Part shown: positions 29,633 to 43,500 of the stretch, one piece after another | Layout: the number at the start of each line of letters is the position of its first letter | Position numbering within the stretch: position 1 is the stretch's first letter | Notes under the pieces: generated by a model | What the model saw: only the letters and a program-made list of their open reading frames with translations | Database searches by the model: none | Told to the model about the DNA's origin: nothing | Program-made: the position numbers and the translations under genes | NCBI GenBank assembly: GCA_024349245.1 | Contig: JALDNG010000102.1 | Coordinates: 177,001 to 241,000 of the forward strand | Direction of reading: 5' to 3' | Length of the DNA stretch: 64,000 bases | DNA from: Neodontobutis hainanensis | Taxonomy: Eukaryota > Chordata > Actinopteri > Gobiiformes > Odontobutidae

Positions 29633-32600
29633 AAAACTTATGCTGGAGAGAAACCAAAAAGGTAATTATGCCATTTTGACATCCCTTACAAACAAACACA
29701 GCTGGCCTCAGTGCATTCTACTAACATTGTGCAGCACTATTATAAACCTGTTACACTACACTGTCAAATAATATTTACTTCTGCTTCCATAAATCGAACA
29801 TGGTTGCATTAAAGTCAGCATCAGAGTTTGTTAGAATCTCCAGTACAGTTCCCTTTACCTGCTGAGCGCATTATTCATCAAAGTGCTGTTATTAATACCC
29901 ATTGATCATCTTTTCTTTGGATCAGATGTGAGAATGAGGCTGAGCTGCTGAAAGAACTCTATCAGTCAAAGCACTTATGTGAAAGTTCTGGGTGGCCTTT
30001 TGTCTGTGTATAACATTTCCTGACATCATTTTATTTCCCATAAGTAACATAGTTTTTTTTTTTTTTTTTTTAGCACTCAGTTTTAACGCAAAACACTTAC
30101 AAAACTCGCCTGTTGCTATGGCAGCAGGGAGGCAAGTAGGGAGACAGACAGTCCCCACGGTTGCCACCTGTCAGTCAGCGCCCTCACCCTATTTCACATC
30201 CCACAATGCTTTTCACTGATGATGTCATGTGCTGGCAGGGACAGATTGATGTCATGTGCTGGCAGGGACAGATTGTGGTTTCTTAGCGCTGAATGCTTAT
30301 TGGCTATGATTACATTATATCAGAATAGACCCAAATCTGTATATAATGTCAGGGCAATGCCATGGGCTTGTCTAAGTGCTTGTATTAAGTGTGAGCGGTT
30401 TCCTTGTGTGTGTAGTGCATTTGTACATGTTGTGCATGGCAGTAACTTGGCAGCGCGAGGCAGGGTGGGGCAGTGAGAGGTTTACTCATTATGAAGGGTG
30501 GGGCAGTATGTCTCTGCATGAGCACGGCAGGGACAAGGAGACCGGCTGTATGCGTGAGAACAAAAAAATAGGAAAATGATATGAAGAGATATGATGAGTC
30601 ACACTGAGATAAAAGGCTGAAGTAAAAAAAAAAGATTACTTGTTTTTAAGGTAGAAGCAGGGCTAGGAAAATTGCACTGTTGAGCTGCAAGTTAAGGTCT
30701 ATTTTTCTGTCTTTGAGCAAGATAACAATGCAGGGCCTAGTAGTCCTGTTCTACTATAATCAGTGTGCTAAAAGTATATGGACCATAGACTGAATAAAAA
30801 TAAGATAATGTTATATAATACAAGACTTAGGGCTTTGGAAGAGATATGAAAGGGCACACCTCTGTCAAAAAATGTATAATCCCACAGAGAGACATGCTAC
30901 TAAGTTACACAAGTATCAACTTTTCACAACGAAGCACATAGCCGAAAATAATTCATTCATGTTTAGCTGTTTATACTATACTGCAAAATAAAAAAAGCTT
31001 TTTGTCTTAAAGCATGTCATAATGGGTTAAAATTGCTCTGTAAGTAATGGTTTGTAAGCGTGTGCGAGGAAGACAAAGAAACAATTTTATAATTCATCAC
31101 AAACTGGACAAGACTTATTACTTTAATGGCTTTATAAGATATGGCCTTTGCTTCCCTTTCCTCACAACACAATATTTATTCTCAGTTTCCCTGGCCTGCA
31201 CGGACCATTGTACACACTAATATCACACACAAGCATTCATTTGATTGTCAATGTCAGAGCATTTTTTTAACATAATGCATTCCCAAGCAGGCCCTTCTTA
31301 CCCCACATCTGAATATACAGCGCAAACTTAAAGTTAATTGTAACCCTAACCCTAAGACATTTGAAAGGCATGTACACACTCACAAGGAGGCACACACTGG
31401 GGCTGACTCATTTCAGGGAGGGGTAAGGGAGGGGTGCTAGTGCAAACGGATCATCCACAACACACACATCAATATTTAAAGCCACACACACAAAGGCGTT
31501 TGGTTCAATTTAAATGCAACGTTTGAATCAACGGGGCAGAGACAGAATTTTAAAAGGTGAATCCGCCCATAGTACAAATTGACTTTTTGTAAATGGCAAG
31601 TGAGAACTCATGCAATGGTGGGGGAAAGGTTTAGGAGCAAAGATGGAGGGGACCCAGAAAGTGCAAGGGAGGCGGGTGTGAGCAAAGAATTAAAAAGAGA
31701 CAAGCGGAAACAAATGGGCCGGGTCATATATTATGTGAAATATCATTCTTAGGCTTGTATTCTCTCCTTACATCCTTACTTATTCTTCTAATGTATCCCA
31801 ACACTGACCCGTCTCTCCACTTTACTTTTCATTCTTTTTCTTTCATTTCCCTCTTTTTTCCTCAACGGACAACTCACCTGACACACCGGGATCGATACAC
31901 AACTCTCACACACACTCTTAGTATTCTGGTATGGGAACGCTTTGTAGAAAGAAGAATATTTTCTTTTGAAAGGCCTGATCTATAATTGCTGCACAGTGTT
32001 GCTTTGTTGAGACATTGCCCTGCTATTGGCTTTGTTTTTATAGTGATTTATTACATTGAGGACATGTTTGCAGTCTGAAATGTTATTTACGGGCCATTTG
32101 ACTGACGGTACGGGACAAGGATAGAAAGCTTATGAGGTTTAGAAAAGAAATTGAAGTAAGAGCAGGGTTGATGTTTTAGTTTATAAATGGGATGGGACAG
32201 GTTTTGAGTAATGGTGGTTTTCTGACTTAAACAGGGGCTGAAAGGTTTCTTCTATGAGCCAAACATATGTGAACATATGTGTATCTGCTCAAAATTTAGA
32301 TAATCTAATAAAGTCCAGATTGAGATTTCAAAGGGAATTCCACCTCAAGGACATCACAGAAACATAGATAAATGGACACAAGCACGGAGAAGAAGACATT
32401 GCAGATTTAACCTTACAAACACAATATAATTGTTTTCATCTTATGTGGTCATAATGCAATAGTGAAATGTGAACCCGAGGGCTTTTAAAAAGTCTCATGC
32501 GTGACATTCAGTTCCATTTGAGAGGAGAAAGAAAGACAGACCAACTGAGAGAGATAAACGCCAATGTGTGCTTTCAGCAGATCAGAGAAGAGTTTCATTA

Positions 32601-33100
32601 AAGTTTCCCTCGTTTACATTTCTGCCCGACGGAGCTAATTATGTTTAAAAGACACACAACACAAAGACACACAACACAAAGACACACACACACACACACA
32701 CACAGCTGTATTTCCATAAAGTTCTGATTACTTTGCATTCTATTTCCCTTCTTCCCTCGTTCCCAACATAAATCCAGTCTTGTCAGTGTGTACTTCCTCT
32801 TTGACATTCAGTAAATGTGGAAGTCAGTGTGTGAGTGCTTTATAAGGAAATTAAAGCATGATTTGGACTTATTTTCACTGCTGATAATTTAACATCACTT
32901 TATATCCGCTACAGGAAATTATAGAGCTAATGCAGCAGAACCTTCCTGTTTGCGTGTGTATTTTTGTGTATGTGTACACAAAAAAGGGTCCATTATGCTC
33001 TATAGTGTTTTCTATATAATTTGCTTTTGATTCAACATTACATTAATCTATTTATTTATTTTTATTCATGAAAGCAGATTGTGTTGATTTATTTAAACTA
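29628..33100. other. intronic DNA, no gene recognised
   Basis: Holds a T22-like run near 30051-30072 (part of a retroposon tail or simple repeat), a perfect 27-bp tandem duplication (30221-30274) and a two-unit CCCTAA motif near 31341-31352. A short CA run lies at 32684-32704. Otherwise nothing recognised. Confidence 0.6.
30221..30274. repeat. perfect 27-bp tandem duplication
   Basis: Two identical, directly adjacent copies (30221-30247 and 30248-30274) beginning GATGTCATGTGCTGGC. The related motif CATGTGC/GGGCAG recurs loosely downstream, but not as a clean third copy. Confidence 0.95.
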
Positions 33101-33103
33101 CAT

Positions 33104-33560
33104 CAGGGGTCTCCATTCTTTTTTCCTCGGAGTGATACTTTTACAAAATGAAAATGGCAGAGAGCCACTTGTGTTTGTAAGGTTTAATCTCAGAGCTTAT
33201 TTCAACGCAAACAAACTCATTTTTCTTTTGCCAGAACTTTAACCCTGAACTTTTACAAAAGCTTGGTGTCCAACTGCATACCTTACATTTTGCAATAAAA
33301 CAGAACAAAAAAGCTTTCATCTGCATGTGCATTTTGTATATGTATGTGAATTTCTTTACTGTATAACTCACACTATAAAATGAAAACATAAATGCTGTCA
33401 AAACTAAACAATGCGATTCTTGTGTATTCGGTGCAGCACTAATGGAGTCAACAAGAGAAATATATTGTGGAGTGCAGCCACTCAGGTTTACTCTTATGGA
33501 GTCAGGTCTGGTCAGTCTGCTTCTGAACTTACTTTTATGGAAACCATAATCTTTCAAAAG
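33104..33560. mobile_element. possible hAT-type transposon end (uncertain)
   Basis: Starts CAGGGGTCTCCATTC and continues with TTTTCCTCGGAGTGATAC and AAAATGGCAGAGAGCCACTT, a layout I associate with hAT-like repeat ends in fish. No matching inverted end (TGGAGACCCCTG) was seen within the following kilobase, so it may be a solo fragment. The minus-strand open frame at 33141-33557 inside it shows no transposase motif. Confidence 0.3.
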
Positions 33561-33806
33561 TCTGCATTCTGTCTTTGTGTTTTTTAACAGTTATTGAAGT
33601 GCAATCAAAATGCTGCTTCTTTTCCTACTGTCACTCCTCTCTCCTTCTCCTCTCCCTCCGTCCTCTTTAGAGCACCTGAGTATGAGCACAGTATCCCGCC
33701 TCTCTCTGCTTAATGGTATGATCCCGGTCTATCCTCACATGATTGGTTTCACAGCAGCACGTGACATTCGACTCGACTATTAGGGCTTTTCCAGTGACTG
33801 TAGAAG

Positions 33807-34533
33807 GGGCTTTTCCCAATTGCCAGGATCCTTCCTTGGGAGAACTCCTCTGGAGAAAACCAGCTGCTTAGGGTGTGTTCCATCTGGTTCCAAACCACCC
33901 TTTCTCCCAAGAACTAAGTCTTCCGTTTGGCCAAAATACAAAGGATGCATCTGTAGATCCTTTGTGGCCTTTCCCTACTTCCAATGCACCACCAAGTGTT
34001 TTTTTTTTTTAAATGCAGTAGAAGAAGAAGTGCAGCTTAAAGTGCAGGATTTTCAGTTTAAATACAAGTGTAGATTTGCTGTGTTTATAGACAATGTTTT
34101 ATTTTGAAAACATTTCCCCAATAAACCATGCAGTTCAGTTTTATTTTGCATTAGTGAGATTTTATCATCGTTTTCATGTCATGTTTCTGTCTTTTTTTGT
34201 GAGCCATGGATCAGTATCAGACACACACCAGACTGTGATTATAAAAATAATCTGCTGGGTTTTTCATTCTATTATTATTATTATTTTATATATATTAAAT
34301 GAGCAATAACTCCATAATAAGAAAAAATAAGCATTTAAGTATTTAATTTATAGAATAAAAAAATAAAAAAAACAGTGGCAAAACTGTGGGCGGGGCTTTT
34401 GATGATGCAGCTCGGCCACTTTGAAGCCTGTTCCAAAAGATCATGAGTCCCAGAACTCTATCCTTGGCTTAGGAGGAGCCGACTCTGGAGGGGCCTCTTT
34501 TGAAGGAAGGAGCCTGACAATTGGGAAAGGCCC
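33807..34533. mobile_element. MITE-like DNA transposon with about 31-bp TIRs
   Basis: Left end GGGCTTTTCCCAATTGCCAG and GATCCTTCCTT (33807-33837) pairs with right end AAGGAAGGAGCC and TGACAATTGGGAAAGGCCC (34503-34533). The two arms match as inverted repeats with about three differences. The 727-bp element has an AT-rich centre and no transposase. Just left of it, at 33783-33792, a second GGGCTTTTCC occurs, so the true left border may be 24 bp further out. No clear target duplication was found. Confidence 0.7.
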
Positions 34534-34539
34534 GTAATG

Positions 34540-37500
34540 CTCATCTCAGCACATCAAGCACCTGTAGCGCAGAGATTATCATTTCATTCTGCCTTGTAAT
34601 GTAATAAAGAAGAAAATGTAATAGATTGTTTAAATATTATGAAACGTCTCGAGGACGAGAGCCGGCTCCCCCTTGTTCACTTAAAAACGCTGGCTCGTTA
34701 AGTCTTTGCCGAGCTACTTGGAAAGTGGGTAGCTCACAAACGGAGACTCCTGAACTACATCAAGCAATTATAATCTGCATAGTCCTGCTATTTTCAAATA
34801 ATAATGTCCACAAAAAAAAACTGTTAGTTAATCAGTTGTGTGTCAAAAATGCTGTTGAAACCTAGTCCACTTTAATTTGGCTTTTCGGCTAATGCATTTG
34901 TAGTATTCATTTTTGCATGACGATAAGAAAAATTTTAAACAAAAAAGGCATGTATTAACGAGTTGACTTTGGTGCTTGTCAGTTTCATGAGAAGGAAACA
35001 GCACCATGCACTGCAGTTATCACACAAGTTAACTGTACATAAGTTATAAACTACCTTGTGTGTTCAGATGACGTGCGGCCATTGCCCAGTGGTAAATTCC
35101 ACTGTTTGGACATGTCCAAAGTCCCCACTGACCTCGTCCAACAAAGTCTTCTTTAACACCAGGGCAGAAGTTAATTTCCACTTTTTCAAAGTTTGTCCTG
35201 GATATAATCTCCGAGGACAGCATGGAAATAACCACACTGGGTGTTTGCGTTTCAAATGTAACGCAAAAGAATAGATGCACTGCATATTTCTACAGTTTTT
35301 GCTATTGTGCGATTTGTGCATTGTTACTGAAAAGAGCTGTCGAACGGTTGGTTGTGTTTAAAATAACACAAGTCAAAAGACGCCGCTTACAAAAACATTA
35401 CATTCATTTGAAGTCTGTGAAATGCACATTTTTCTTTGTCAATATGCACCTAACAGTTCCTTGAAATCACACCTGACCATTAACTGTTGATAGAAGCACA
35501 CAATTAAAGTAGAATATCTTAAACCAAGGTTGGACAAGTAGGTAGGGACAAAACAACAGAATTGACATTCTCTGCCCTTAAATCCTCAAACTGAGCAAGT
35601 TAGGCTTTAGAGAAAGCCCATGAATTGAGCGCTGTTAAAGTTGTAAGTATTCTGTCATTGAGAATTAGTCTGTATTGGCAAAGAAAAAAGAACGACCAGC
35701 CAGCGTCTTCACCAAACTGGTCCTGCCCTTCCTTAGACACACATAGACACAGTTGTCTGTGCTGGCCTCTACAGTTTGTTTGTGTAGCAGTCACATTTCC
35801 CATCAGGACAGAGACTCAAATAAACACAGCTATCCTGGAAAAAGCATGTGCGGTAATGTGACCAGTGTATAAAATGGTGGCTGTGTTTTGTAACAGAAAC
35901 ATAATCCGACAACCTGTTTGCTGTCATTTTGCCCTCTGTGTATTTGAGTCTCGAGCTGTTCTTCTGTGGAAATACAGCTGTGGCTGTCCCTAATGGGCGT
36001 GTGTGACAGTTATGACCTGCGTGTGGCTTTACGCAGTGACAGTCCACAAGCAGTCTCATTGTCTGCTAGGGATATTACATTTGGCTTGAAAAACAAATTA
36101 CTGCATTATAACCACATCTAGACTGCTTTGAGCTCCTCACATGCCACGCACACACACATATATTAAATCTGACAACGTGTGTAGTAGCGGAGGTGACAGC
36201 TTGGCATTTTCCACCCACGCAAATCAAGAAAACTTATTTGCGGACTACATCTTGGCTTAGATTTGGTTGTTAATCCTCTTTTCAAGTGAGTTATGTGACT
36301 GACTTGTTCTGATTTAGCTTTCTAAAGAAGTCAGAAATAAAAGTACATTTTTCCTTTTTGATCTGCTTTTTACTACATCACACTGCTTTGGAAATTCTGT
36401 CCTCAATTAAAACAGGATTCTGCAGTGTCAATTGCTAAGGGTCTTTATTTTTTGCTAATAATTCTTCTCACCCATTTTGTTAATTTGTGCATCTAGTAGT
36501 TTTGCACGCAGTTGCTGTACTGTAATCTGCACACAGTAAAAGCCAGTGCAGAATTCTGGGTAATACAATAGTAGTGGGTAGGAGAAGCATGATAAATGTC
36601 TCATTGTTTTTCTAACAAACTCTCTCAAACTAATTAAAGCCACTCATATTTTTGGCCCATCACAAACTGAAGTATTTTCAATCACTGTCTACTCTAAATG
36701 TATTTTTTTCTGTCTTTTTAGCAATGTTCAGGGATCATTGTTTCTGTTATACATATATTCTTTTAATTTTTTTTACTTTGCACTGCCCACTGAATTAACT
36801 TGTCTTTTTTACAAGTTCACAATTCATTTTATTCACATTACCATTTACTTATCTAAAATACACCAGTTTCATCACTGTGCAAATTGACATTTCAGTTAAA
36901 CAGAGAAAATTAGAACAGGCTGTAGTACACTATTAAAAATACTTTCCTGTAATTGTCTAGCCCTCCTGGCACTCTGTCCCATTTGAGATAAACCACAACT
37001 GTTTAAATGCAAGTTAAACCTGCGTAAAACCTGTGTGTTCAGATGCCTATAGATGGCCTCAAAACAATCTGGATATGGCACAGATTTTTTTCTTTTCCTC
37101 TGAATCAAGAGTAGGTCCTATCTTATAATATCATGTAATCTGATATAACGAGTTTGACTTGAAACTAACATGCCGTCTCTTTCGATATCTTCTTTTTCCA
37201 CTGAGGCGTTCATTGGTTCAGACACATGTCGCTTCCACACACAGCCGTTCCATTGGCTCGATTCGGCGCCCCTGACACGCATGTTCCACCCACGCCGCCA
37301 ATGAACCAACCAGGTGTTTTTCATCATGTCGACATGGCAACGCTCAAACACAGTGGTTATTTTAGCTCCTAGCTGTAATTTAGACGTTTACATCAATTAC
37401 TGTTACAATCAACTTACACACACAGCTCTGGAAGGGTGTGCGTACAGTATAAGTCCTGTTTTTACATTTCAGTGTGTTTTTTCAGATGTCCAGTTCTTCT

Positions 37501-40500
37501 CAGTCTCTCTTTGTGTAACGCAGGAGCAACTCACTAGACTATATCTGTGTGTGTGTGTGTGTGTGTGTGTTTAGCACTGCACATGACGCATGTATGAGTG
37601 TGCACGTTCACACATGGAACTAATATTAAGGCCAGATGTTCATTTTGCTAAAACAAGACCTCTACACGCAACACTAGCCACGGCACACACACAAACGACG
37701 CATAGGGTCTTGCATTCTGGCAGCACTTGTGTAATTAGGAAGCTGATTGGTTAGATTAAATGTCCATCTGACCCCTGACCAATAGCTAATTTAAAAACCC
37801 TGCCTGCCTCCCTCTTTCAGCTGTCTCCTTTGGCTTGAATTGCCTTTTTAATCTCAGTTTTTTTTACACAGTCAGACTTTCTGCTTTGTGATGGTGACTT
37901 ATGTCAATTGACAGAGAGCAAAGACATTGTAGCACATAATGTTACTGAATAGTTTGTAGAAAACCGGTACCAGAAAATGATTTAAAGAAGTAAATTGGTT
38001 TAAAAGATGTTGCATAAAAAACATACATAACATAGAATTCTGTTATGTCTTTTTTGTTCGCTGTATCATCCATAAGTATACTTAATGTAAAAGTGCCATG
38101 CCTTAGTAACACCTTTTGTGTGTTTATTTGGGTTTGTTGGCTTGAGAAGTGTTCTGTAGTGATTATATACTGTACATTTATGCATTTGCACTTGTTACAG
38201 ATACTTATGGATGATAAGTTTACCAAAATGTAAACACTTAAGTACTTTTTACCTTGTTTAATCATTGAATATATCTTATATATATCTATATGTTCAAGGT
38301 AATAGCCTTCATGTCCCATTTTAGTTTGGCTTCCTGATGCGCAGCTTAGTATGTAACAGAGGTGTTTCAGGAGCTTCATGTGAATGTAGCTTTGGACTGA
38401 ACAATAAGCAACTGAATCGAAATTAAATAAACTCTGCAGCTTTTAGCTCTCTGCTCTTGTCTACTTCTCCCGCCACAAATGACTGTAGTAATGTACTCCC
38501 TATGTGCCCTTAAAGGAGGTGCAAAACCACGATGAGCCAAACCACAACTGGCAAACAAAATATAGTAGTAAAGGTCAATTAGTCCCTCCCACATTTTAAT
38601 TACTGTCAGATGTGGACCGTGTGATTTAATCACATGGGTTCATACAACAGAAACATACTGGTTTTGTGTTTGAATGTTGGGAAATGTCAGGAAAGACAGT
38701 AACTTCTTGACTATAGTTTAAAGTGTGTTAGGGACAGGGAAGGATATACAGCATATGGATGGCTCGCCAGTCGTTGTGCCTCCAAATCACACCGTACATA
38801 GATGATTACGTGAGAGAGAGCCAGGGAAAGTGTGTTTTTGAGCCGGCACCATGGCAACCTTGGCGGTCCGAGGCCCTTTTGGCAAGGTAGCAGGCACAAT
38901 TGCCCTGGGCAGAGGCTCATGCACCAGACTGTGCCATGCCTGTGCACATGTATGAGTGGAATACAGAAAAGTCTTAACTGATCTCCAAGGAAATCCGTCC
39001 TCAAACATATAACAAAGTCCATATACTGTAGTGGCATGAATACTTCATAGTGGGTGAAAGCTTAAGAAGAATATGTCAGCTTTCTTTCTCTTCTATCTCC
39101 CCAAGCTCCTCCCCCTTTTCCCTTTTGTCTGTCTCCCCCTCTGCGTCCCCAGTGAGGTTTTCACTCATTTGGCATTCTCCTCGAGTGGATGTGTGAGTGT
39201 TTATGAATTCAGTTCCACTGGCATGATGCATCTTGTATACTCAATTTCCCTTGAGACACTTCCTCTTTTATTCTCTTTCCCTCCCTCTTTCTTTCTGTAC
39301 AACACAACTCGGACAGTTCGAGCCATGTTTGCTCTTTCTGTATTGACTTGTATTGTGTTGCTGTGGTCCTGCTGAAGCTCAGTGTACAGAGACAGGGCTA
39401 AACATATACCAGCGTTGCTCTAACAGTCTGCCTTAACAGCTCAAAGTTGTATGAGAGTCAGAGACAGACTTACTTTGTTCAACTTTTTGCTTCTTCAATA
39501 GGTAACTCAACAGACAAAGCATTTGTGTAAGAATGCTGAAGTATTTAACAGCTTCATTGACCACACAGTGTGGACACTTCATGGAAACTGTGACCAGCAA
39601 ATAGTGAGAGTGAAAACTGGCAGCGCCAATGGAATAAAAGTAAAGCTAAATATTATAAGCCTTCAGACACACCTAATTCCACTTGATGTGCATTACACAG
39701 CCGTCCGAAATGTACTTATAATATATGGTCTATTGCGGGTTTTTTTAAAAAGACTACAAGAGAATCATGAGAAAGAGACCAAAAAAAGAAAATCTGCAAA
39801 TAGAACACCAAAGTAATGTGAAAAGTTTCTCAAATATAAACCCAAACATCAATCAAACTTGAATGGAAAGTTGCTTATTTTGCATACTTTAAAAATGTTC
39901 GGCTTTTAGGTTTTGTCTTGCATGCGACCGACAGAGAATCCACACAAAGCCATTGAGCATATGGTCTTGTATTTTCCCACCAGTCACATGATCCTATTCA
40001 GGCCAGTGAGTAGTGGTTAAAAATAATGAATACAGATTTGTTTGTTGAAAATTGAAACAGAGATAAACTGAACAATATTTGCAACCATTCAATTTTTTTT
40101 TGTTTTGTTTGTACTTTTGGTCTATTGGGAAAATCATTCTTTCTTTTGGGGGACTGACAGATTTTTTTAATGCGATTCTGCAAGTAGTAGCTTATGGAAT
40201 AGGCAGCACAGCAAAGAAGCAATAAGCTGGTGTTCAAAAAACGTGTTTTATAGTGTTCAGTGCTATACTTATTTACCTTAAACTTCACTACTAATGCTTC
40301 AACAGCTCCTGGACATTTCCCATTTGCCTCCAAACACAAAGTGAATGTGACAAACAGACAAAAGGTGAATGGGCTAAATTGTGTAATAAGTGTTTGCAGC
40401 ATTTGTGTGTGTGTGTTGTTGGCTCTTTGAGGTGCGTCATTGCAGATGTTTGGCTTCTGTTCGCGTTTGCACATGCTCTGACACAAACATTCACACAGTC

Positions 40501-43500
40501 AGTCCCTTAGTCCCATCTATCCTGTTCCTTAATAGGCCAGGTGCAGCCTAACAATGGTTGGGAGCACACAGGCCAGTAGCTGTCTGAGCTGGTGCTGCGC
40601 TCACTCGGCCTTGAGCATTGTTTTATATTGTGGTTCTTCATAAACATCCACAATGGAGATAGTCATACACTGAAGCGGCATTATTGTGGATGATTTATGC
40701 TTTTCTCAGAAATCTGCTCAGAGAGTTTTATCCCGCAGCAGGGGGTCTTCAAAGTTACAGTTTTGACCATGAGCACGTATGAACAGAGCTATAAAAATGT
40801 CATAAAACAAAAGGTGACCATGTGTGCCCCTTGTCTCCAGATGGTGTTTTGTGTGTTATTTTTAATTGCAAGAAAAATAAACTCAGTCCATCTAAAATAT
40901 TCTTGGTTTAAAAACTCTTATTGTAAAGAAGATGAGGATATAGGAAGTAAAATTGAGCTGGAGCTATTGTAAAGGCTGCCACACATCAATCTGTTTCCAT
41001 AAAAATAGTCTTTGGTTATATATTTGGCTGATAGTATCTTATTTAAAGCTGACAATACCTGTATTGTTTGTTGAGGTCACTGAAATAAGCAAGGACATTT
41101 TGAAAGTGAAAGTGGATCCCTCTTATTCCTTTGATCCTACACAAGTCACCGATTGAAAACAACACACTGTCAAAGCCACAGACCTGAGAACTGCAGCTTT
41201 CGTATGTGATGCTGTTGAAATTGAAAAGCGTTTTTGACTGCGCCGCTCTTTTCTTCCAAAGAAAAATATGTCTGGGGTAGAACACTGCCCAAACTAAGCA
41301 TATGTTAAAAATTACCATTACCTAAAGCCTCCTATTAGTTTATCAACCAGGAAACAAGTGTAACATTACTTTAAGACCACCAGGAAAGCAGCCTAGACAC
41401 AGGCTAAGGAAACAGAAAGAAAACATGGTGCCCAAGAGCAGGCTGAGAGACAACAAAGACGGGAAGATGAGAGCGAGGAAGGGGAGCAGCTGCCAAGCTC
41501 TGAGTGGGGTTAAGCATCACCACAAGTACAACCTAATAAGGTCTGAAAGTGTGCGCACACAAACACACACCAGTCCTACACATAGACTTGGCCGCTGTTC
41601 AGAATCAGTGATTCAGCAGTAAACAAGAGTAAGCAGTAACTCGCATCTGCCCCAAGAGTCCTACAACCCAAAGACTATTGTGATGCATAATGTTGACATC
41701 CTGTAAAGCTGACCTTAAAGTAGTGTTCAAGGCAAGACCACACTGACTGAGAACAACATAACAAGAGTGTACCAAGACTTCAGGACTGAGACAAGTGCAT
41801 CAGACAGGAAGAGATAACAAAAGAACTCAATCTAATAACTTTCTATAGTCCATGCGTGCTTTATGGCCACAAGAAATAAAAATGTGTTACCTTTCAGAAC
41901 ATTAAACATAAGTTTCAATTAAACAAGTATACACCTTTTATGTCATAGAGCTCAACTTGGCCATCAACAGCTTTAAAATGTAAAAAACTCTTAATAATAC
42001 AACCAAAAGAAAACATTGTCCATTGTGTGATGTCCATCGTGGCTCCACTGAGATGGCGTCTGATGATCACAAGAAGTGTGCGACATGAGCCTGTGCGTCC
42101 TGTCTGCTGTGTTTTTCTGTTAGCCCTCTATCTCCTGAGGTAAACCTGTGCTGTAGATCGCTATCTCATTCCCTCTGTCTTTTCTGTCACTGTGCTCTGC
42201 CGTGTACTTTTCTGTAGTGTTTTTTTTTCCAACACTGATGCATTGTAAAGCTACAGTGGAGAAATGACCTTTTCTCTTGTATTTTGTGTCAGTGAAGGAA
42301 AGTGCTGCATCTAATGCTAGATAAGGATTACACAAGTGTCAGATTGGATGTAGCCCGGTGAGCATCAAGTGAGTGCATCATGAAACGTTTTCACATTTTC
42401 ACAGCTGTAAGTCACTATAATTTGCATCTCTCCAGGTATATTTATTGAGTTTTAAATAATATGTATAAGGTATTGCTTTTTAATTCGTCAAGAGAGTGGG
42501 GCTACAGTGTAACACAAAAACTATTTCTGTTGCAAGAGACACACTTAAGTAGTCTTAAGCACTACTGGTATGACCTAATATAGTTTAAAATTGTAAATGT
42601 AAATTTAAAGCAGAGGCATGAATGAGTAGAAGTATTAATTCATAACCTTTGTGTGCTAACGTTATCCTTGTCTTTTGGTGTGGCCTGTTCTTGTGCTGAA
42701 AGTTCTGCCAAGTTTTGCATATTTTTATAGTGTTCAGAAAGTGTCAAGTCCTAACACGGACATTAAACAAACACAGCCTTGACTGGGACTGCCGCTTTCC
42801 CGAACGGACAGCAACAATACTGTGGAAGGTCTAAACAAACTGAGCAAGCCTGTCGTTCCAAGCTAAATAATAACTGTTTAGTCCCGGCGCAACACTAGGT
42901 GAGAAATGAATGTTGACTTTGGTTCTGGCTACACAGGCCTCGAACTAACATAAGAGGCCGGAATAAAAACTCCCACAGTATTCAGACAATAAAAATGAAA
43001 TCACACACTTCAACCCACGTGCCCATGTAAAGCAAAGTAGAGATAGTGCTGGCTCACCATCGAAGGGCTGCAAAGGTAAAACAAAATGAATAATGGGAGT
43101 ACAGGGAGATGCAGTTTAACTTTCTGTCCCTTCTTCAACTGAGCAGTTATCACTTTCTCAGAGGGGCGTATTTTTTTCCTTTCTCCCAATTCAGTCTCTC
43201 CTTCTCGGCTGATGGCAGATTAAAAGCTGATAGGAGATTGCACAGACATGTTACACTCCTGTTTTGACACGCACACATGCATGGACGGTAACATTAGCTC
43301 TTGTATAGCTAGCAGCTCCTGATGTAAAACACATGTTCCTGCTTCGGGAGTGTGCGCCGGTGTGTGTACGGCTGTTTAAACCAACTTTATCGCTCCATCA
43401 GTTCAGAGACAAGGAACGATTCATTCAGAGAAAAGAGGGAGGGGTGTAGCAAGAGGACTGTGTGCCTCTGTGCTGAGCTGTGAGTGACAGATTTTTTCCT

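Noticed and set aside
31338..31356. CCCTAACCCTAA resembling telomere repeat
   Set aside because: Only two units; far too short for an interstitial telomeric tract.
35044..35321. Cys-containing frames around 35056-35321 as a candidate GATA-finger exon
   Set aside because: The Cys spacing (TCGHCP, VWTCPKS) does not match the CANCLTTKTSLWR...CNACG pattern required.
39998..40486. 162-codon minus-strand frame
   Set aside because: Low-complexity, hydrophobic/Lys-rich translation without motifs or splice context.
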